The position numbers and the translations under genes were made by a program. Of a stretch of 49,463 bases of DNA, positions 1 to 8,804 are shown one piece after another (the first letter of the stretch is position 1; every line of letters begins with the position of its first letter). The notes beneath the pieces are model-generated. The model did not search any database. It saw only the letters and a list, made by a program, of their open reading frames with translations, and was not told where the DNA came from. The stretch is from Thioalkalivibrio thiocyanoxidans ARh2 (GTDB lineage: Bacteria > Pseudomonadota > Gammaproteobacteria > Ectothiorhodospirales > Ectothiorhodospiraceae): the NCBI RefSeq assembly GCF_000385215.1, contig NZ_ARQK01000040.1, positions 1-49,463 of the forward strand, written 5' to 3'.

Positions 1-16
1 GTTTCAGCGCCGCCGG

Positions 17-195
17 CCCGAGGGCCCTGGAGCAAGGTCCCCGGGCGGAATCCGGGTGCCCTTCTTTGGGTACTTTCTTGGGCAAGCAAGAAAGTGCCTC
101 GCGGCGCGCTCGCGAGTGAGCGCACGGCAGGCGGCCGGACGAAGCCACCGTAAACTCCAGAGGACGAACCAGGCCCCGCCCCAGCAGGGCAGGCG
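17..195 (-). repeat. Dispersed hairpin repeat, copy A
   Basis: Positions 17-97 match the reverse complement of the right end of the window with one mismatch; similarity continues at a lower level, roughly 80% by eye, to about 195. The core at 71-95 is a hairpin with arms ACTTTCTTG and CAAGAAAGT around a six-base loop. Read on the minus strand, the element begins just after the stop of the RND pump gene, so the hairpin lies in its 3' untranslated region and could act as a terminator or RNA end-protector (inference). No convincing protein is encoded; the short open frames across it look incidental. Hairpins of the type ACTTTCTT...AAGAAAGT are familiar as dispersed repeats in proteobacteria (from memory, not searched). 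Confidence 0.8.
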
Positions 196-211
196 GCCCG
201 GCAACGGGAAA

Positions 212-3200
212 TCAGGGTTCGGCGCGTGGGGCGGATGAGGCGCGGGCGCCGCGGCGTTCGCCGTCGACGTCGGTGACTTCGGCGTCGAGGTCGTGCAGGC
301 GGCGGGTAGTCGCCAGCGGCGAGGTGGTGCCGCGCGCGACCAGGCTGTAGGCCGCCGGGATCACGAACAGCGTGAACAGCGTGGCGAACAGCACGCCGGA
401 GAACACCGCCACCCCGATCACGAAGCGCGTCTCCTCGCCCGGCCCGGAGGCCAGGATCAGCGGGATCGACCCGGCTACGGTGGTCAGCGCGGTCATCAGC
501 ACCGGCCGCAGGCGCATACGCGCCGCCTCGACCACGGCGGTGTCGAAGTCGCGCCCGCGGTCTCGCAGCTGGTTGGCGAACTCGACAATCAGGATGCCGT
601 TCTTCGCCGCCAGCCCGATCAGCATGACCATTCCGATCTGGCTGTAGATATTCAGGGTCTGGCCGGTCAGGTGCAGCCCGAGCAATGCCCCGACCACCGC
701 GAGCGGTACGGTCAGCATGATCACGAACGGGTGCACGAAGCTCTCGAACTGTGCGGCCAGCACCAGGAACACAACCAGCAACGCCAGCGCAAAGACGAAC
801 AGGATCGCCTCGGATCCCGTGCGCAGGTCCAGCGACTCGCCCTTGTAGTCGATCCCGGCCTCGTCGGGCAGCAACTCCGCCGCCTTGGCATCCAGGGCAT
901 CCAGCGCCTGACCGAGCGTCATCCCGTCCTGCAGGCCGGCGGTCAGGGTGACCGAGCGGGAGCGGTTGTAGCGCTCCAGCGACGAGGGACCGGCGAACTC
1001 CTCGTAGGTGACCAGACTCGACAGCGGCACCATGGAGCCGGCCGCCGAACGCACGTAGAGGTTGTCGATATCCCCCGGGGTGCGGCGTTGGTCCGTCAGC
1101 CCCTCGATGATCACGTCGTACTCCTCGCCACGATCGACAAAGGTGGTCACATCGCGGCCGCCGAGCACGATGTCCAGCGTGCGCCCGACATCGCGCATGG
1201 ATACGCCGAGGTCGCCTGCGCGATCGCGGTCCAGGCGTACATTGATCTGCGGCTGCGTGGGCTCGTAGTCGAGATCCACGCGTGTGAGGCCGTCAATGCC
1301 CTCGGCCGCCTCGCGCATGATCTCGCCCCACTCCTCGAGGGTGTCGTAGTCCGGCCCGGAGATCACGAACTGTACGGGTGGACCGATACGTCCGCGCGAG
1401 AGGCCCTGGCGCATGACCACGCGCGCCTCGACCCCCGGCATCTCTTCGACGATTTCCCTCACCTCGTCGATCACCTCCTGCCCCGACATGTCGCGGTCAT
1501 CCCAGTGCTCGAGGATCGCGATCACAAAGCCGTTGTTCATCAGCTCCGAGCCACCGAAGCCGCGCGGCGTACGCACCAGGGCCCGGCGAATGGGACCATC
1601 CTCGATCAAGGGCTGGATGCGCGTCTCGATCTCGGCCATCTGGCGGCTCATGTAGTCGAAATTGGCCCCCTCCGGGCCGTCCACCATTACGAAGAAGGCA
1701 CCACGATCCTCGTGCGGTGCGAACTCCTCGGGCAGGGTGTCGAACAGATACCAGGCCGCCGCGAGCACCAGGGCAAGGATCGGCACGATCAGCCAGGCGC
1801 CCTTCAGGCCGGTCTGCAGCGCCCGCCCGTAACCGCGTTCCAGGTAGGAAAAGCCACGGCTGATGAAGCGCGCCGCACCGGTGTCGTCGTCGCCCTTGTG
1901 CATCAAGCGCCCGGACAGCACCGGCGCGAGGGTGAGCGCGACAATACTGGAGAAGAACACGGCGATCGCCATCGCGATCGCGAACTCCGTAAACAGGCGT
2001 CCGACCGTACCCTCGAGGAAGGCCAGCGGCACGAATACCGCGATCAGTACCGAGGTGGTTGCCACGATCGCGAAGCCCACCTGCCCGGCGCCGCGATAAG
2101 CGGCCAGCAGGCCGGGCTCGCCACGCTCGATGCGGCGATGGATGTTCTCCAGCATCACGATGGAATCATCCACCACCAACCCGACCGCAAGCACCAGCGC
2201 CAGCAGGGTCAGCAGGTTGACCGAGAAACCGAACAGGTTGATGCCGATAAAGGCCGCCGTGATCGCCACGGGTACCGTGACCGCCGGGATGATGGTCGCC
2301 CGCCAGCTGCCCAGGAACAGCCAGATCACGAACACCACCGCCGCGGTTGCCACGGCCAGTGTGATGTAGACCTCGCGGATCGCCCCCTCGATGAACACCG
2401 ACTCGTCGTAGGTGGTCACCAGCGAGGTGCCCTCCGGCAGGCTGTCCTGCAGATCGGCCGCCAGGGCCTTCACCCCGTTGGCGACATCCAGCACGTTTGC
2501 GTTCGACTGGCGGATGATCCCCAGCCCGATCATGTCCTCGCGGTTGCCCCGGAACTCGCTGCGTTCGGTGTCCGCGCCGATATTGACCTCGGCGACGTCG
2601 CTCAGCCGCACCAGCTGCCCTTCCTCGCCACGCTTGAGCACGAGGTTGGAGAAGTCCTCCGGGGTGCGGTACTGGCGATCGACCCGCACCGTGAACTCGC
2701 GCTCGACCGACTCCAGACGCCCGGCCGGGAGCTCGACGTTCTCCTGTTCCAGGGCATCGGCGATGTCCGTTACGGTCAGCTCGCGCGCAGCCAGGGCCTC
2801 GCGGTCCACCCAGATCCGCATCGCATAGCTGCGCGCACCGCCGCGGCGCACCAGCGCGACACCATCCACCACCGAGATGCGGTCGATCAGGTGACGCTCC
2901 GCGTAGTCCGCCAGCTCCAGCTGATCCATCGTGGTACTGGACAGGTTCAGCCAGAGGATCGGGTTGGCGTCGGCATCCGCCTTGGTGACCTCCGGCGGGT
3001 CAATATCCTCGGGCAGGTCGCGCATCGCGCGGCTGACGGCCTCGCGCACGTCGTTGGCCGCCGCGTCCAGGTCGCGATTCAGGTTGAATTCGATGGTAAT
3101 GCGGGACTGGCCGTCCTCGCTGGTGGACTCCACATAGCGGATGCCCTCGATCCCCGCGACCCGGTCTTCCAGCCGCTGGGTCACCTCGCGCTCGATGATG

Positions 3201-3370
3201 TCGCCGCTGGCGCCAGGGTAGACGGTGTCGATCGTGACCACGGGCGGGTCCACGTCGGGGTATTCACGTAGCGGCAGGTTGTCGTAGGCGATCAGGCCGA
3301 AGGTAATCAGCAGCAGGTTGAAGACAATCGCCAGGACCGGACGGCGATTGGCGACATCCGAGATAATCAT
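212..3370 (-). CDS. RND-family efflux pump inner-membrane permease (AcrB/MexF-like)
   Basis: Predicted proton-driven pump subunit of the HAE1 branch of the RND superfamily, exporting hydrophobic compounds or drugs through a tripartite complex. The 1052-residue length is typical. It has an N-terminal membrane helix (about 10-30), a long periplasmic loop, a bundle of helices at about 335-530, a second large loop, and a second bundle near the C-terminus. The proton-relay acidic pair is present as D401-D402 in LVVDDSIVMLENI. The ATG overlaps the stop of the upstream adaptor gene by four bases, so the two are translationally coupled. No outer-membrane channel gene is adjacent, so the pump probably borrows a TolC-like protein encoded elsewhere. 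The substrate cannot be told from sequence. The gene ends in the hairpin repeat at the window edge. Confidence 0.93.
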   Translation of the reverse strand: MIISDVANRRPVLAIVFNLLLITFGLIAYDNLPLREYPDVDPPVVTIDTVYPGASGDIIEREVTQRLEDRVAGIEGIRYVESTSEDGQSRITIEFNLNRDLDAAANDVREAVSRAMRDLPEDIDPPEVTKADADANPILWLNLSSTTMDQLELADYAERHLIDRISVVDGVALVRRGGARSYAMRIWVDREALAARELTVTDIADALEQENVELPAGRLESVEREFTVRVDRQYRTPEDFSNLVLKRGEEGQLVRLSDVAEVNIGADTERSEFRGNREDMIGLGIIRQSNANVLDVANGVKALAADLQDSLPEGTSLVTTYDESVFIEGAIREVYITLAVATAAVVFVIWLFLGSWRATIIPAVTVPVAITAAFIGINLFGFSVNLLTLLALVLAVGLVVDDSIVMLENIHRRIERGEPGLLAAYRGAGQVGFAIVATTSVLIAVFVPLAFLEGTVGRLFTEFAIAMAIAVFFSSIVALTLAPVLSGRLMHKGDDDTGAARFISRGFSYLERGYGRALQTGLKGAWLIVPILALVLAAAWYLFDTLPEEFAPHEDRGAFFVMVDGPEGANFDYMSRQMAEIETRIQPLIEDGPIRRALVRTPRGFGGSELMNNGFVIAILEHWDDRDMSGQEVIDEVREIVEEMPGVEARVVMRQGLSRGRIGPPVQFVISGPDYDTLEEWGEIMREAAEGIDGLTRVDLDYEPTQPQINVRLDRDRAGDLGVSMRDVGRTLDIVLGGRDVTTFVDRGEEYDVIIEGLTDQRRTPGDIDNLYVRSAAGSMVPLSSLVTYEEFAGPSSLERYNRSRSVTLTAGLQDGMTLGQALDALDAKAAELLPDEAGIDYKGESLDLRTGSEAILFVFALALLVVFLVLAAQFESFVHPFVIMLTVPLAVVGALLGLHLTGQTLNIYSQIGMVMLIGLAAKNGILIVEFANQLRDRGRDFDTAVVEAARMRLRPVLMTALTTVAGSIPLILASGPGEETRFVIGVAVFSGVLFATLFTLFVIPAAYSLVARGTTSPLATTRRLHDLDAEVTDVDGERRGARASSAPRAEP

Positions 3371-4482
3371 TGCGCGTCACCGGCCTCGCCGGTTTCCAGG
3401 AACTCGGGCACGCGCGGCGGCAGTACGCGCACGGACTGCCCGTCACGCACCCGGGACACGCCCTCGGAGACGACCACATCCCCGGTTTCCAGCCCGGAGA
3501 GGATCTCGGCAAAGCCCGGCATGCGCCGCCCGATGCGGATCCGTACGCGCTCTACCGTGCCGTCATCCAGATGGCGGAAGGTGAAGTGCTGATCGGCCAC
3601 CTGCTGAACCGCGCCCTCGGGGATAGCGACCCGTTCGACCGGATCCAGCGCCAGGCGAATATTGACCAGCATCCCCGGGCGCAGGATGAAGTCGGGGTTG
3701 TCCACCGTCGCGCGCACCGTCAGCGTCCGGGTCGACACATCGAGGCGGTTGCTCACCGCAGAGACCTGCCCCTCGAACGCGCCGATCGCGCTGCGGCCCA
3801 TTACCGTGCTGCCCAGTGGAATCGCGGCCGCGTGCCGCTCGGGCACCGCGAAATCGACCCTCACCCGTTCGATATCGTCCAGCTCCGCGATCGGGGTGCC
3901 GGGGCTTACCAGCGAACCGGGACTGACCTGACGCAGACCCAGCCGGCCGGAGAACGGGGCACGGATGGTGCGATTGGCCACACGCGCCTGGGCGGCCGCC
4001 AGCCGGGCCTCGGCCTCGCTCAGGCGCGAGCGCTGCTGGTCCACCTGCTGCTGTGTCACGACGCCATCGGCCACGCGATCACGCACGCGTTCCAGTTCGC
4101 GCCGGGCCTCCTCCACCTGGACCCGGGCCTCGCGCAGGGCCGCCTCGGCCTCGTCCGCATCCAGGCGCACCAGGACCTGCCCGGCCTCGACCTCGTCACC
4201 GTCGTCGAACAGGACCTCGACCACGCGCTCGGTCACGTTTGCCGTGACCAGTACCGACTCGTTGGCGCGGACCGTGCCCAGGGACTCGACGATGGTTTCG
4301 AAGGTGCGCGGCTGCACGATGGAGGTCCGTACCGGGGTGCGACGATCCGCCTCCTCGGGGGCTTCATCAGTGGCCTGGCCCTCTCCGTTGGCCTCCGGAC
4401 GTTCACCCTCGACCCCGTACCAGACGGCCACGCCAAGCGCCACCACGGCCAACAACCCCAGCAACCAGCCAATCGCCTTCAC
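3367..4482 (-). CDS. RND efflux periplasmic adaptor (HlyD/MFP family)
   Basis: Membrane fusion protein that links the downstream RND permease to an outer-membrane channel. From the preferred GTG start (371 residues) it opens with an N-terminal membrane anchor (VKAIGWLLGLLAVVALGVAVWYG). It continues with a lipoyl-like half-domain, an alpha hairpin rich in Glu/Arg/Ala (VEEARRELERVRD...EAEARLAAAQARV), the second lipoyl half (RAPFSGRLGLRQVSPGSLV) and beta-barrel and membrane-proximal domains. I chose GTG at 4482 because GAGGGG sits just upstream and the protein then starts with its membrane segment; an in-frame ATG at 4623 would add 47 unlikely residues and run into the gene before it. Its stop overlaps the permease start by four bases. 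Confidence 0.9.
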   Translation of the reverse strand: MKAIGWLLGLLAVVALGVAVWYGVEGERPEANGEGQATDEAPEEADRRTPVRTSIVQPRTFETIVESLGTVRANESVLVTANVTERVVEVLFDDGDEVEAGQVLVRLDADEAEAALREARVQVEEARRELERVRDRVADGVVTQQQVDQQRSRLSEAEARLAAAQARVANRTIRAPFSGRLGLRQVSPGSLVSPGTPIAELDDIERVRVDFAVPERHAAAIPLGSTVMGRSAIGAFEGQVSAVSNRLDVSTRTLTVRATVDNPDFILRPGMLVNIRLALDPVERVAIPEGAVQQVADQHFTFRHLDDGTVERVRIRIGRRMPGFAEILSGLETGDVVVSEGVSRVRDGQSVRVLPPRVPEFLETGEAGDAQ

Positions 4483-4558
4483 CCAGCCAACCCCTCGATA
4501 CAAGGATGGCCCGGGCAAGCCCGGGCCAGCGTAGTCCCCGCCAATAGTGTAACGACCG

Positions 4559-5575
4559 TCACATCTCCGCGGCGTTCCGAAGCTCGGCCGGGAGATCCCC
4601 CAGCGGCCGACCGTGCGGCGCACTGTAATCGATCACCGGGCCCTTCGGCACGATGCCACTGGGATTCAGCATCGGGTGGCTGCCGTAGTAGTGCGACTTG
4701 ATGTGATCCATGCGCACGGTCTCGGCCACGCCGGGGCGCTGGTAGAGCATGCGCAGGTAGGCCGACAGTGCCGGGAAGTCGATAATGCGCTGGCGGTTGC
4801 ACTTGAAGTGGTTGTAGTAGACCGGGTCGAAGCGCACCAGCGTGGTGAACAGCCGCCAGTCGGCCTCGGTGATCCGGTCACCCACCAGGAACGGCTGGCG
4901 CGCCAGGCGCTCTTCCAGCCAGTCCAGGGTCTCGAACAGGCGGTCCCAGGCGGCATCGTAGGCCTTCTGGGAGGTCGCGAAGCCGGAGCGGTAGACCCCG
5001 TTGTTCACGTTCTCGTAGACACGCTCGTTGACCGCGTGGATCTCCTCGCGCAGGTCCTCCGGGTAGAAATCCAGGGTGTTGCCGGTGATGCCGTCGAAGG
5101 CGCTGTTGAACATGCGCACCAGGTCTTCCGACTCGTTGTTCACGATCCGGTCGGTCTGGGTGTCGAACAGCACCGGGACGGTCACGATGCCCGTGTACTT
5201 CGGATCGGTGCGGGTGTAGAGCTCGTGCATGTAGCGTGAGCCGTGCACCCGGTCGCCGGTGCAGCCGTCACAGTCATCGAAGGACCAGCCGGCATCGCCC
5301 ATGTAGTGATGCACGACCGACAGCCCGATGTGCGGCTCCAGACCCTTGAGCCTGCGCAGGATCAACGCGCGGTGTGCCCAGGGGCAGGCATAGGAGACGT
5401 ACAGGTGATAGCGCCCGGACTCGGCCGGGTAGCCGCCCTCGCCCAGCGGGCCCGCGGAGCCGTCGGCAGTCACGTAGTTGCGGTACTGCTGGTCCTGGCG
5501 CACGAACTCGCCGTTCTCGTCGGACTCCTCTTCCAGCCAGCCCTCGCGCAGTTCGCCGTTGATCAGAAGACTCAT
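4559..5575 (-). CDS. Glutathionyl-hydroquinone reductase (Xi-class GST, YqjG/EcfG-like)
   Basis: Cytosolic thiol-dependent enzyme that reduces glutathionyl-hydroquinones with glutathione. The N-terminal thioredoxin fold has the catalytic cysteine C64 in SYACPWAHRALILRRL, the hallmark CPWAHR motif of this family. The C-terminal helical GST domain (about 180-338) includes EERLARQPFLVGDRITEADWRLFTTLVRFD. The 338-residue length is normal. The ATG at 5575 is preceded by GAGGGAA. It lies between gshA (upstream, same strand) and the RND pump genes, a setting that suits detoxification of quinones using glutathione made by the neighbour (inference). A sigma-70-like promoter and an AT-rich inverted repeat precede it. 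Confidence 0.9.
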   Translation of the reverse strand: MSLLINGELREGWLEEESDENGEFVRQDQQYRNYVTADGSAGPLGEGGYPAESGRYHLYVSYACPWAHRALILRRLKGLEPHIGLSVVHHYMGDAGWSFDDCDGCTGDRVHGSRYMHELYTRTDPKYTGIVTVPVLFDTQTDRIVNNESEDLVRMFNSAFDGITGNTLDFYPEDLREEIHAVNERVYENVNNGVYRSGFATSQKAYDAAWDRLFETLDWLEERLARQPFLVGDRITEADWRLFTTLVRFDPVYYNHFKCNRQRIIDFPALSAYLRMLYQRPGVAETVRMDHIKSHYYGSHPMLNPSGIVPKGPVIDYSAPHGRPLGDLPAELRNAAEM

Positions 5576-5627
5576 GGGATTCCCTCGGAGACGGTCCGGC
5601 CGCCACGGTTACGGATGATGAGCCCCG

Positions 5628-5656
5628 ATTATCCTGTCGATAAACCCGAAAATAAA
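5628..5656 (-). promoter_or_regulatory. Candidate sigma-70 promoter for the glutathionyl-hydroquinone reductase gene
   Basis: On the minus strand TTTATT (5656-5651) is followed after 17 bases by GATAAT (5633-5628), which would give a leader of roughly 45 bases. The stretch 5628-5700 is strikingly AT-rich against its surroundings. It overlaps the inverted repeat AAATT-GCGT-AATTT at 5654-5667, a plausible regulator site at the -35 region. Hexamer and spacing match only; no experimental support. Confidence 0.45.
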
Positions 5657-5700
5657 TTGCGTAATTTGCGCTTGATAATTCGAAAATGTCGAACTCAAAC

Positions 5701-7287
5701 TCAGGAGGCGCGCAGGGTCCCGTCGAAGTAGCGCTGCAGGAAGGTGTCGAAATCCAGGGTATCGGCCACCTCGATCGCCGCCTGCTCCGCCAGGCTCTGG
5801 CGCGCCAGGGCCTCCAGGGTCTCCGCGCGCGGCAATGGGCCGTTAAAGCGAAACGCCTCGCGGTGCTGCGCGGACAGACGGCGCGCATAGCGGTAGAAGC
5901 CTTCCTCCCGCGCCATCATGTCTTCAAGCATGCGTGCCGAGGGGGTCAGGTCGGCCTGTTCGACCTTGCCCCACTGCTCGCTGAGGGCGCGGCGGTACGG
6001 GTCGCCCGGCAGCTCCTGGTCAAGGATCGCGGCGACCGGGCGCATCACGGCCAGCAGCTTCCGGGCCCAGTCCTGCAGCGCGATCTCGCCGTCGGGGCGG
6101 CGCAGTTTCAACCCGGGCCGGCGGCCGTAGTGCGCCACATCCAGCAGGTTGGCGTCGATCGCATCCAGCTCACCCGGCTCCAGCTGCGGCCCCGGATGCA
6201 GCAGGCAGGTCAGGGCGAACACCTCGAGAAAGCGCAGCTGGGTCTCGTCCACCCCCAACGGGTGCTGGGCATTGATATCCACCGAGCGCAGCTCGACATA
6301 CTCGATCCCGCGTGCCTCCAGCGCATCGGTGGGCTTCTCGAAGCGCTCCAGCGGCTGCTTCGGGCGCACGGTGGAGTAGTACTCGTTCTCGATCTGCAGG
6401 ATGTTGGCGTTGAGCTGGCGGTATTCGCCATCGACTTTCACGCCGATGCGCTCCCACTCCGGACTGGGCGTGTTGATTGCGCAGCGCAGCGAGTCGACAT
6501 AGCCGGCCAGCGAGTTGTAGTCCGCCTTGATGCCGGTGTCCGCCTCCTTGCGGTTGGTGTAGCCGATGTCGCCCATGCGCAGGCTGGTGGCATGCGGGAG
6601 GTAGGAGGTGTCGTCGTCGAAGTCCTCCAGCACCGCCCCGTGGCCCTCGAGAAAGGAATTGCAAACGGCCGGCGAGGCCCCGAACAGGTACGGCACCAGC
6701 CAGCCGAAGCGCAGCAGGTTGCGGATCATGCCCATCATGCGCTCGTCGCGGAAGGCGCGGTCGTCCTGCTCGCCCAGCACCTGCGCGAGCGCCGGCCAGA
6801 ACTCGGGGCGCGGGGAATAGTTGAAGTGCACCCCGGCGATCACCTGCATCTTGCGCCCGTAGCGGTGCCCCAGTCCGATACGGTAAACGGTCTTCATGCG
6901 CCCGGCGTTGGACGTGCCGTACTGCGCGACCGGGATGGCGCTGTCATCGGCGGTCACGCAGGGCATGGAGGTGGACCACAGGGTCTCGTCGCCGACATTG
7001 GCGGCGGCGAAGGCCTGCAGGTCGTGCAGGAAACCCAGCGTCTCGCGCACATCGTCGAACGGCGGGGTGACCAGCTCCAGCAGGGCCTCGGAGTAGTCGG
7101 TCGTGATATTCGGATGGGTCAGGGCCGAGCCCAGCGCCGTCGGGTGCGGGGTCAGGGCCGGCGACCCTTGCGGGCCAACGCGCAGGGTCTCCTTCTCCAG
7201 GCCAATGCGCCCGTGCAGGCCGGTGCCCGCCAGGCGCTCCGCCAGCTGCGCGACCAGTCCCTGCAGATTGCGTTCGTCGGTTCCCAC
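5701..7287 (-). CDS. gshA: Glutamate-cysteine ligase, proteobacterial type
   Basis: Catalyses ATP-dependent formation of gamma-glutamylcysteine, the first step of glutathione synthesis, in the cytosol. Family signatures are the N-terminal GRIGLEKETLRV, then TTDYSEALLELVTPP, the tyrosine/asparagine-rich central region (VHFNYSPRPEFWPAL) and AINTPSPEWERIGVKVDGEYRQLNANILQIENEYYS. At about 528 residues it is close to E. coli GshA. I prefer GTG at 7287, which has AGGAAA nine bases upstream; a TTG at 7314 would add nine residues. It is followed on the same strand by a glutathione-using reductase, and divergent from an acetolactate decarboxylase gene. No gshB is in the window. Confidence 0.95.
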   Translation of the reverse strand: MGTDERNLQGLVAQLAERLAGTGLHGRIGLEKETLRVGPQGSPALTPHPTALGSALTHPNITTDYSEALLELVTPPFDDVRETLGFLHDLQAFAAANVGDETLWSTSMPCVTADDSAIPVAQYGTSNAGRMKTVYRIGLGHRYGRKMQVIAGVHFNYSPRPEFWPALAQVLGEQDDRAFRDERMMGMIRNLLRFGWLVPYLFGASPAVCNSFLEGHGAVLEDFDDDTSYLPHATSLRMGDIGYTNRKEADTGIKADYNSLAGYVDSLRCAINTPSPEWERIGVKVDGEYRQLNANILQIENEYYSTVRPKQPLERFEKPTDALEARGIEYVELRSVDINAQHPLGVDETQLRFLEVFALTCLLHPGPQLEPGELDAIDANLLDVAHYGRRPGLKLRRPDGEIALQDWARKLLAVMRPVAAILDQELPGDPYRRALSEQWGKVEQADLTPSARMLEDMMAREEGFYRYARRLSAQHREAFRFNGPLPRAETLEALARQSLAEQAAIEVADTLDFDTFLQRYFDGTLRAS

Positions 7288-7434
7288 GGGGCTGCGTTTC
7301 CTGCCTGTCTGCAAACCCGGCGAACATACCGGAATGCGCCCCCGGGGTCACATGCAACCGGCACGGGGTTGCGGGAAGCCCGGCGCCCGCGCAACCTTCC
7401 CGGCAACCGATTGCGCTGACCGGAAGCCGCCGCG

Positions 7435-8247
7435 ATGCCCAGTAACAAGCTGCCCCCTGAATTAATGGAACGCCTGAATGCGCGCGCCCGCCGCGAGGAC
7501 CTGGACCCGCAGGCCCTGCTCGAGCGCTGGCTGGAGACGCCGGCGGCCCCCGCCAGCCTGTACGTCTCGGCACCGGTGAACGCCCTGGTCGAAGGACTTT
7601 ATCGCGAGGACACGACGATCGCCGACATCCTTGATCGCGGCGATTTCGGGCTGGGTACCTTCAACGACCTCGACGGCGAGATGGTGGTCCTGGATGGCGA
7701 GGTCTTCCAGCTGCGCTCGGACGGCCGCGCCTACGCGGTCGTGCCGGAGACGCGCACGCCCTTCGCCTGCGTCACGCGCTTTCGCCCGTGGAGCGAGGAA
7801 ACCATCAATACCCCGATGGACTACGACGGGCTGCTCGCCCTGTTCGACCGTCTGATCCCGTCACACAACATGGTCTACGCGATTCGGCTGGACGGCGTTT
7901 TCGACTACGTGCGCACCCGCTCGGTCCCGCGCCAGGATGCCTACCGGCCGCTGGTGGAGGTCGCCCGCGAGCAGCCGGAATACGAATTCGAGGGCATCGA
8001 GGGTTCGATGGCCGGCTTCTGGACCCCCGCGTTCATGCAGTCGGTCGCGGTGCCCGGCTACCACCTGCACTTTATCGATGCCGACCGCCGCTGCGGCGGT
8101 CACCTGCTCGAGGCCCGCCCGCGATCCATCCGGATCACCCTGCAGCACCTCCCGCGCGTGGATCTGGGCCTGCCCATGACGCTGGACTACCTGACCGCGG
8201 ACCTGTCGCGGGACACATCCGAGGACCTGGACGAGGCCGAACACTGA
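7435..8247 (+). CDS. Alpha-acetolactate decarboxylase
   Basis: Predicted zinc enzyme converting 2-acetolactate to acetoin, cytosolic. The core domain covers about residues 42-255 and includes FGLGTFNDLDGEMVVLDGEVFQL and the metal-binding stretch GYHLHFIDADRRCGGH, with H210, H212 and H223 in the places of the three zinc-binding histidines known for the family. An N-terminal extension of about 40 residues (LPPELMERLNARARREDLDP...) looks helical and lies outside the core. No acetolactate synthase or butanediol dehydrogenase gene is nearby, so the enzyme may trim spilled acetolactate from branched-chain amino-acid synthesis rather than work in a bud operon (inference). It is divergent from gshA. 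Confidence 0.88.
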   Translation: MPSNKLPPELMERLNARARREDLDPQALLERWLETPAAPASLYVSAPVNALVEGLYREDTTIADILDRGDFGLGTFNDLDGEMVVLDGEVFQLRSDGRAYAVVPETRTPFACVTRFRPWSEETINTPMDYDGLLALFDRLIPSHNMVYAIRLDGVFDYVRTRSVPRQDAYRPLVEVAREQPEYEFEGIEGSMAGFWTPAFMQSVAVPGYHLHFIDADRRCGGHLLEARPRSIRITLQHLPRVDLGLPMTLDYLTADLSRDTSEDLDEAEH

Positions 8248-8326
8248 GCTGACCATTCATACGCGCCTTTGCCTGCGCCCGCGCTGTATATTAGTCTTTT
8301 CTTATTTTTGGTAATCGGGGGCGCCA

Positions 8327-8725
8327 GTGGACCAGGAAAGACAACGCCGCAGCTGGGACGAGATCGTGGTGGATGCCCTGCGCACGCCCGCCGCCTGGCT
8401 GTTCCTGCTCGGGCTGGCCGCGGGCGCGGCACTGGTGCACTGGGGCGTCGAGCCGGGGCCGCCCGAGGGGGTCCTGATGGTCACCCTGCACAACGACAGC
8501 GAGGTCCCCATCCGCGCGGTCCACTTCGACTTCGGACACGACCTGTCCGAGTCGTCGCTGCGCGAGGGCGAGATCGGCCCCGGAGAACGCCGCCGTGTGG
8601 CCCTGAACCACCCGCCCGGGGCCGGTTTCAACGTGGAGATCCGCTACGCCGACGGCCATGAACAGGAGTTCTGCGCCAACCGCGGCGTGGAGGGCCGGGA
8701 ACAGGAAGTCCGGGTCTATCGCTGA
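8327..8725 (+). CDS. Small single-pass membrane protein of unknown function
   Basis: No family recognised. The 132-residue product has a charged cytosolic N-terminus (about 1-17), one membrane helix (about 18-38, AAWLFLLGLAAGAALVHWG) and an outward C-terminal domain of about 90 residues with alternating hydrophobic strands (VLMVTLHNDSEVPIRAVHFDFG, VEIRYADGHEQEFC), resembling a small beta-sandwich. The start is GTG at 8327. The upstream 8280-8320 is AT-rich (TATATTAG, TTTTCTTATTTTTGG) and is a likely promoter region. It sits between the acetolactate decarboxylase and an AraC regulator with no overlap to either. Confidence 0.6.
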   Translation: MDQERQRRSWDEIVVDALRTPAAWLFLLGLAAGAALVHWGVEPGPPEGVLMVTLHNDSEVPIRAVHFDFGHDLSESSLREGEIGPGERRRVALNHPPGAGFNVEIRYADGHEQEFCANRGVEGREQEVRVYR

Positions 8726-8804
8726 CACCCCTGTCGCGGGAATCCCGTCACAAGTGGATCGACGGCTCGCCATGGCCTATAAGCCAGGTTGCGGGGTGCA
8801 GACG

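Noticed and set aside
4-204. Small open frame of 66 codons across the left repeat
   Set aside because: It lies in a repeat whose other copy has diverged in this frame; peptide coding is unlikely.
293-3271. Very long plus-strand open frame antisense to the RND pump gene
   Set aside because: It is rich in His, Gln, Arg and Asp, has no domain, and mirrors a strongly supported gene; an effect of high GC content.
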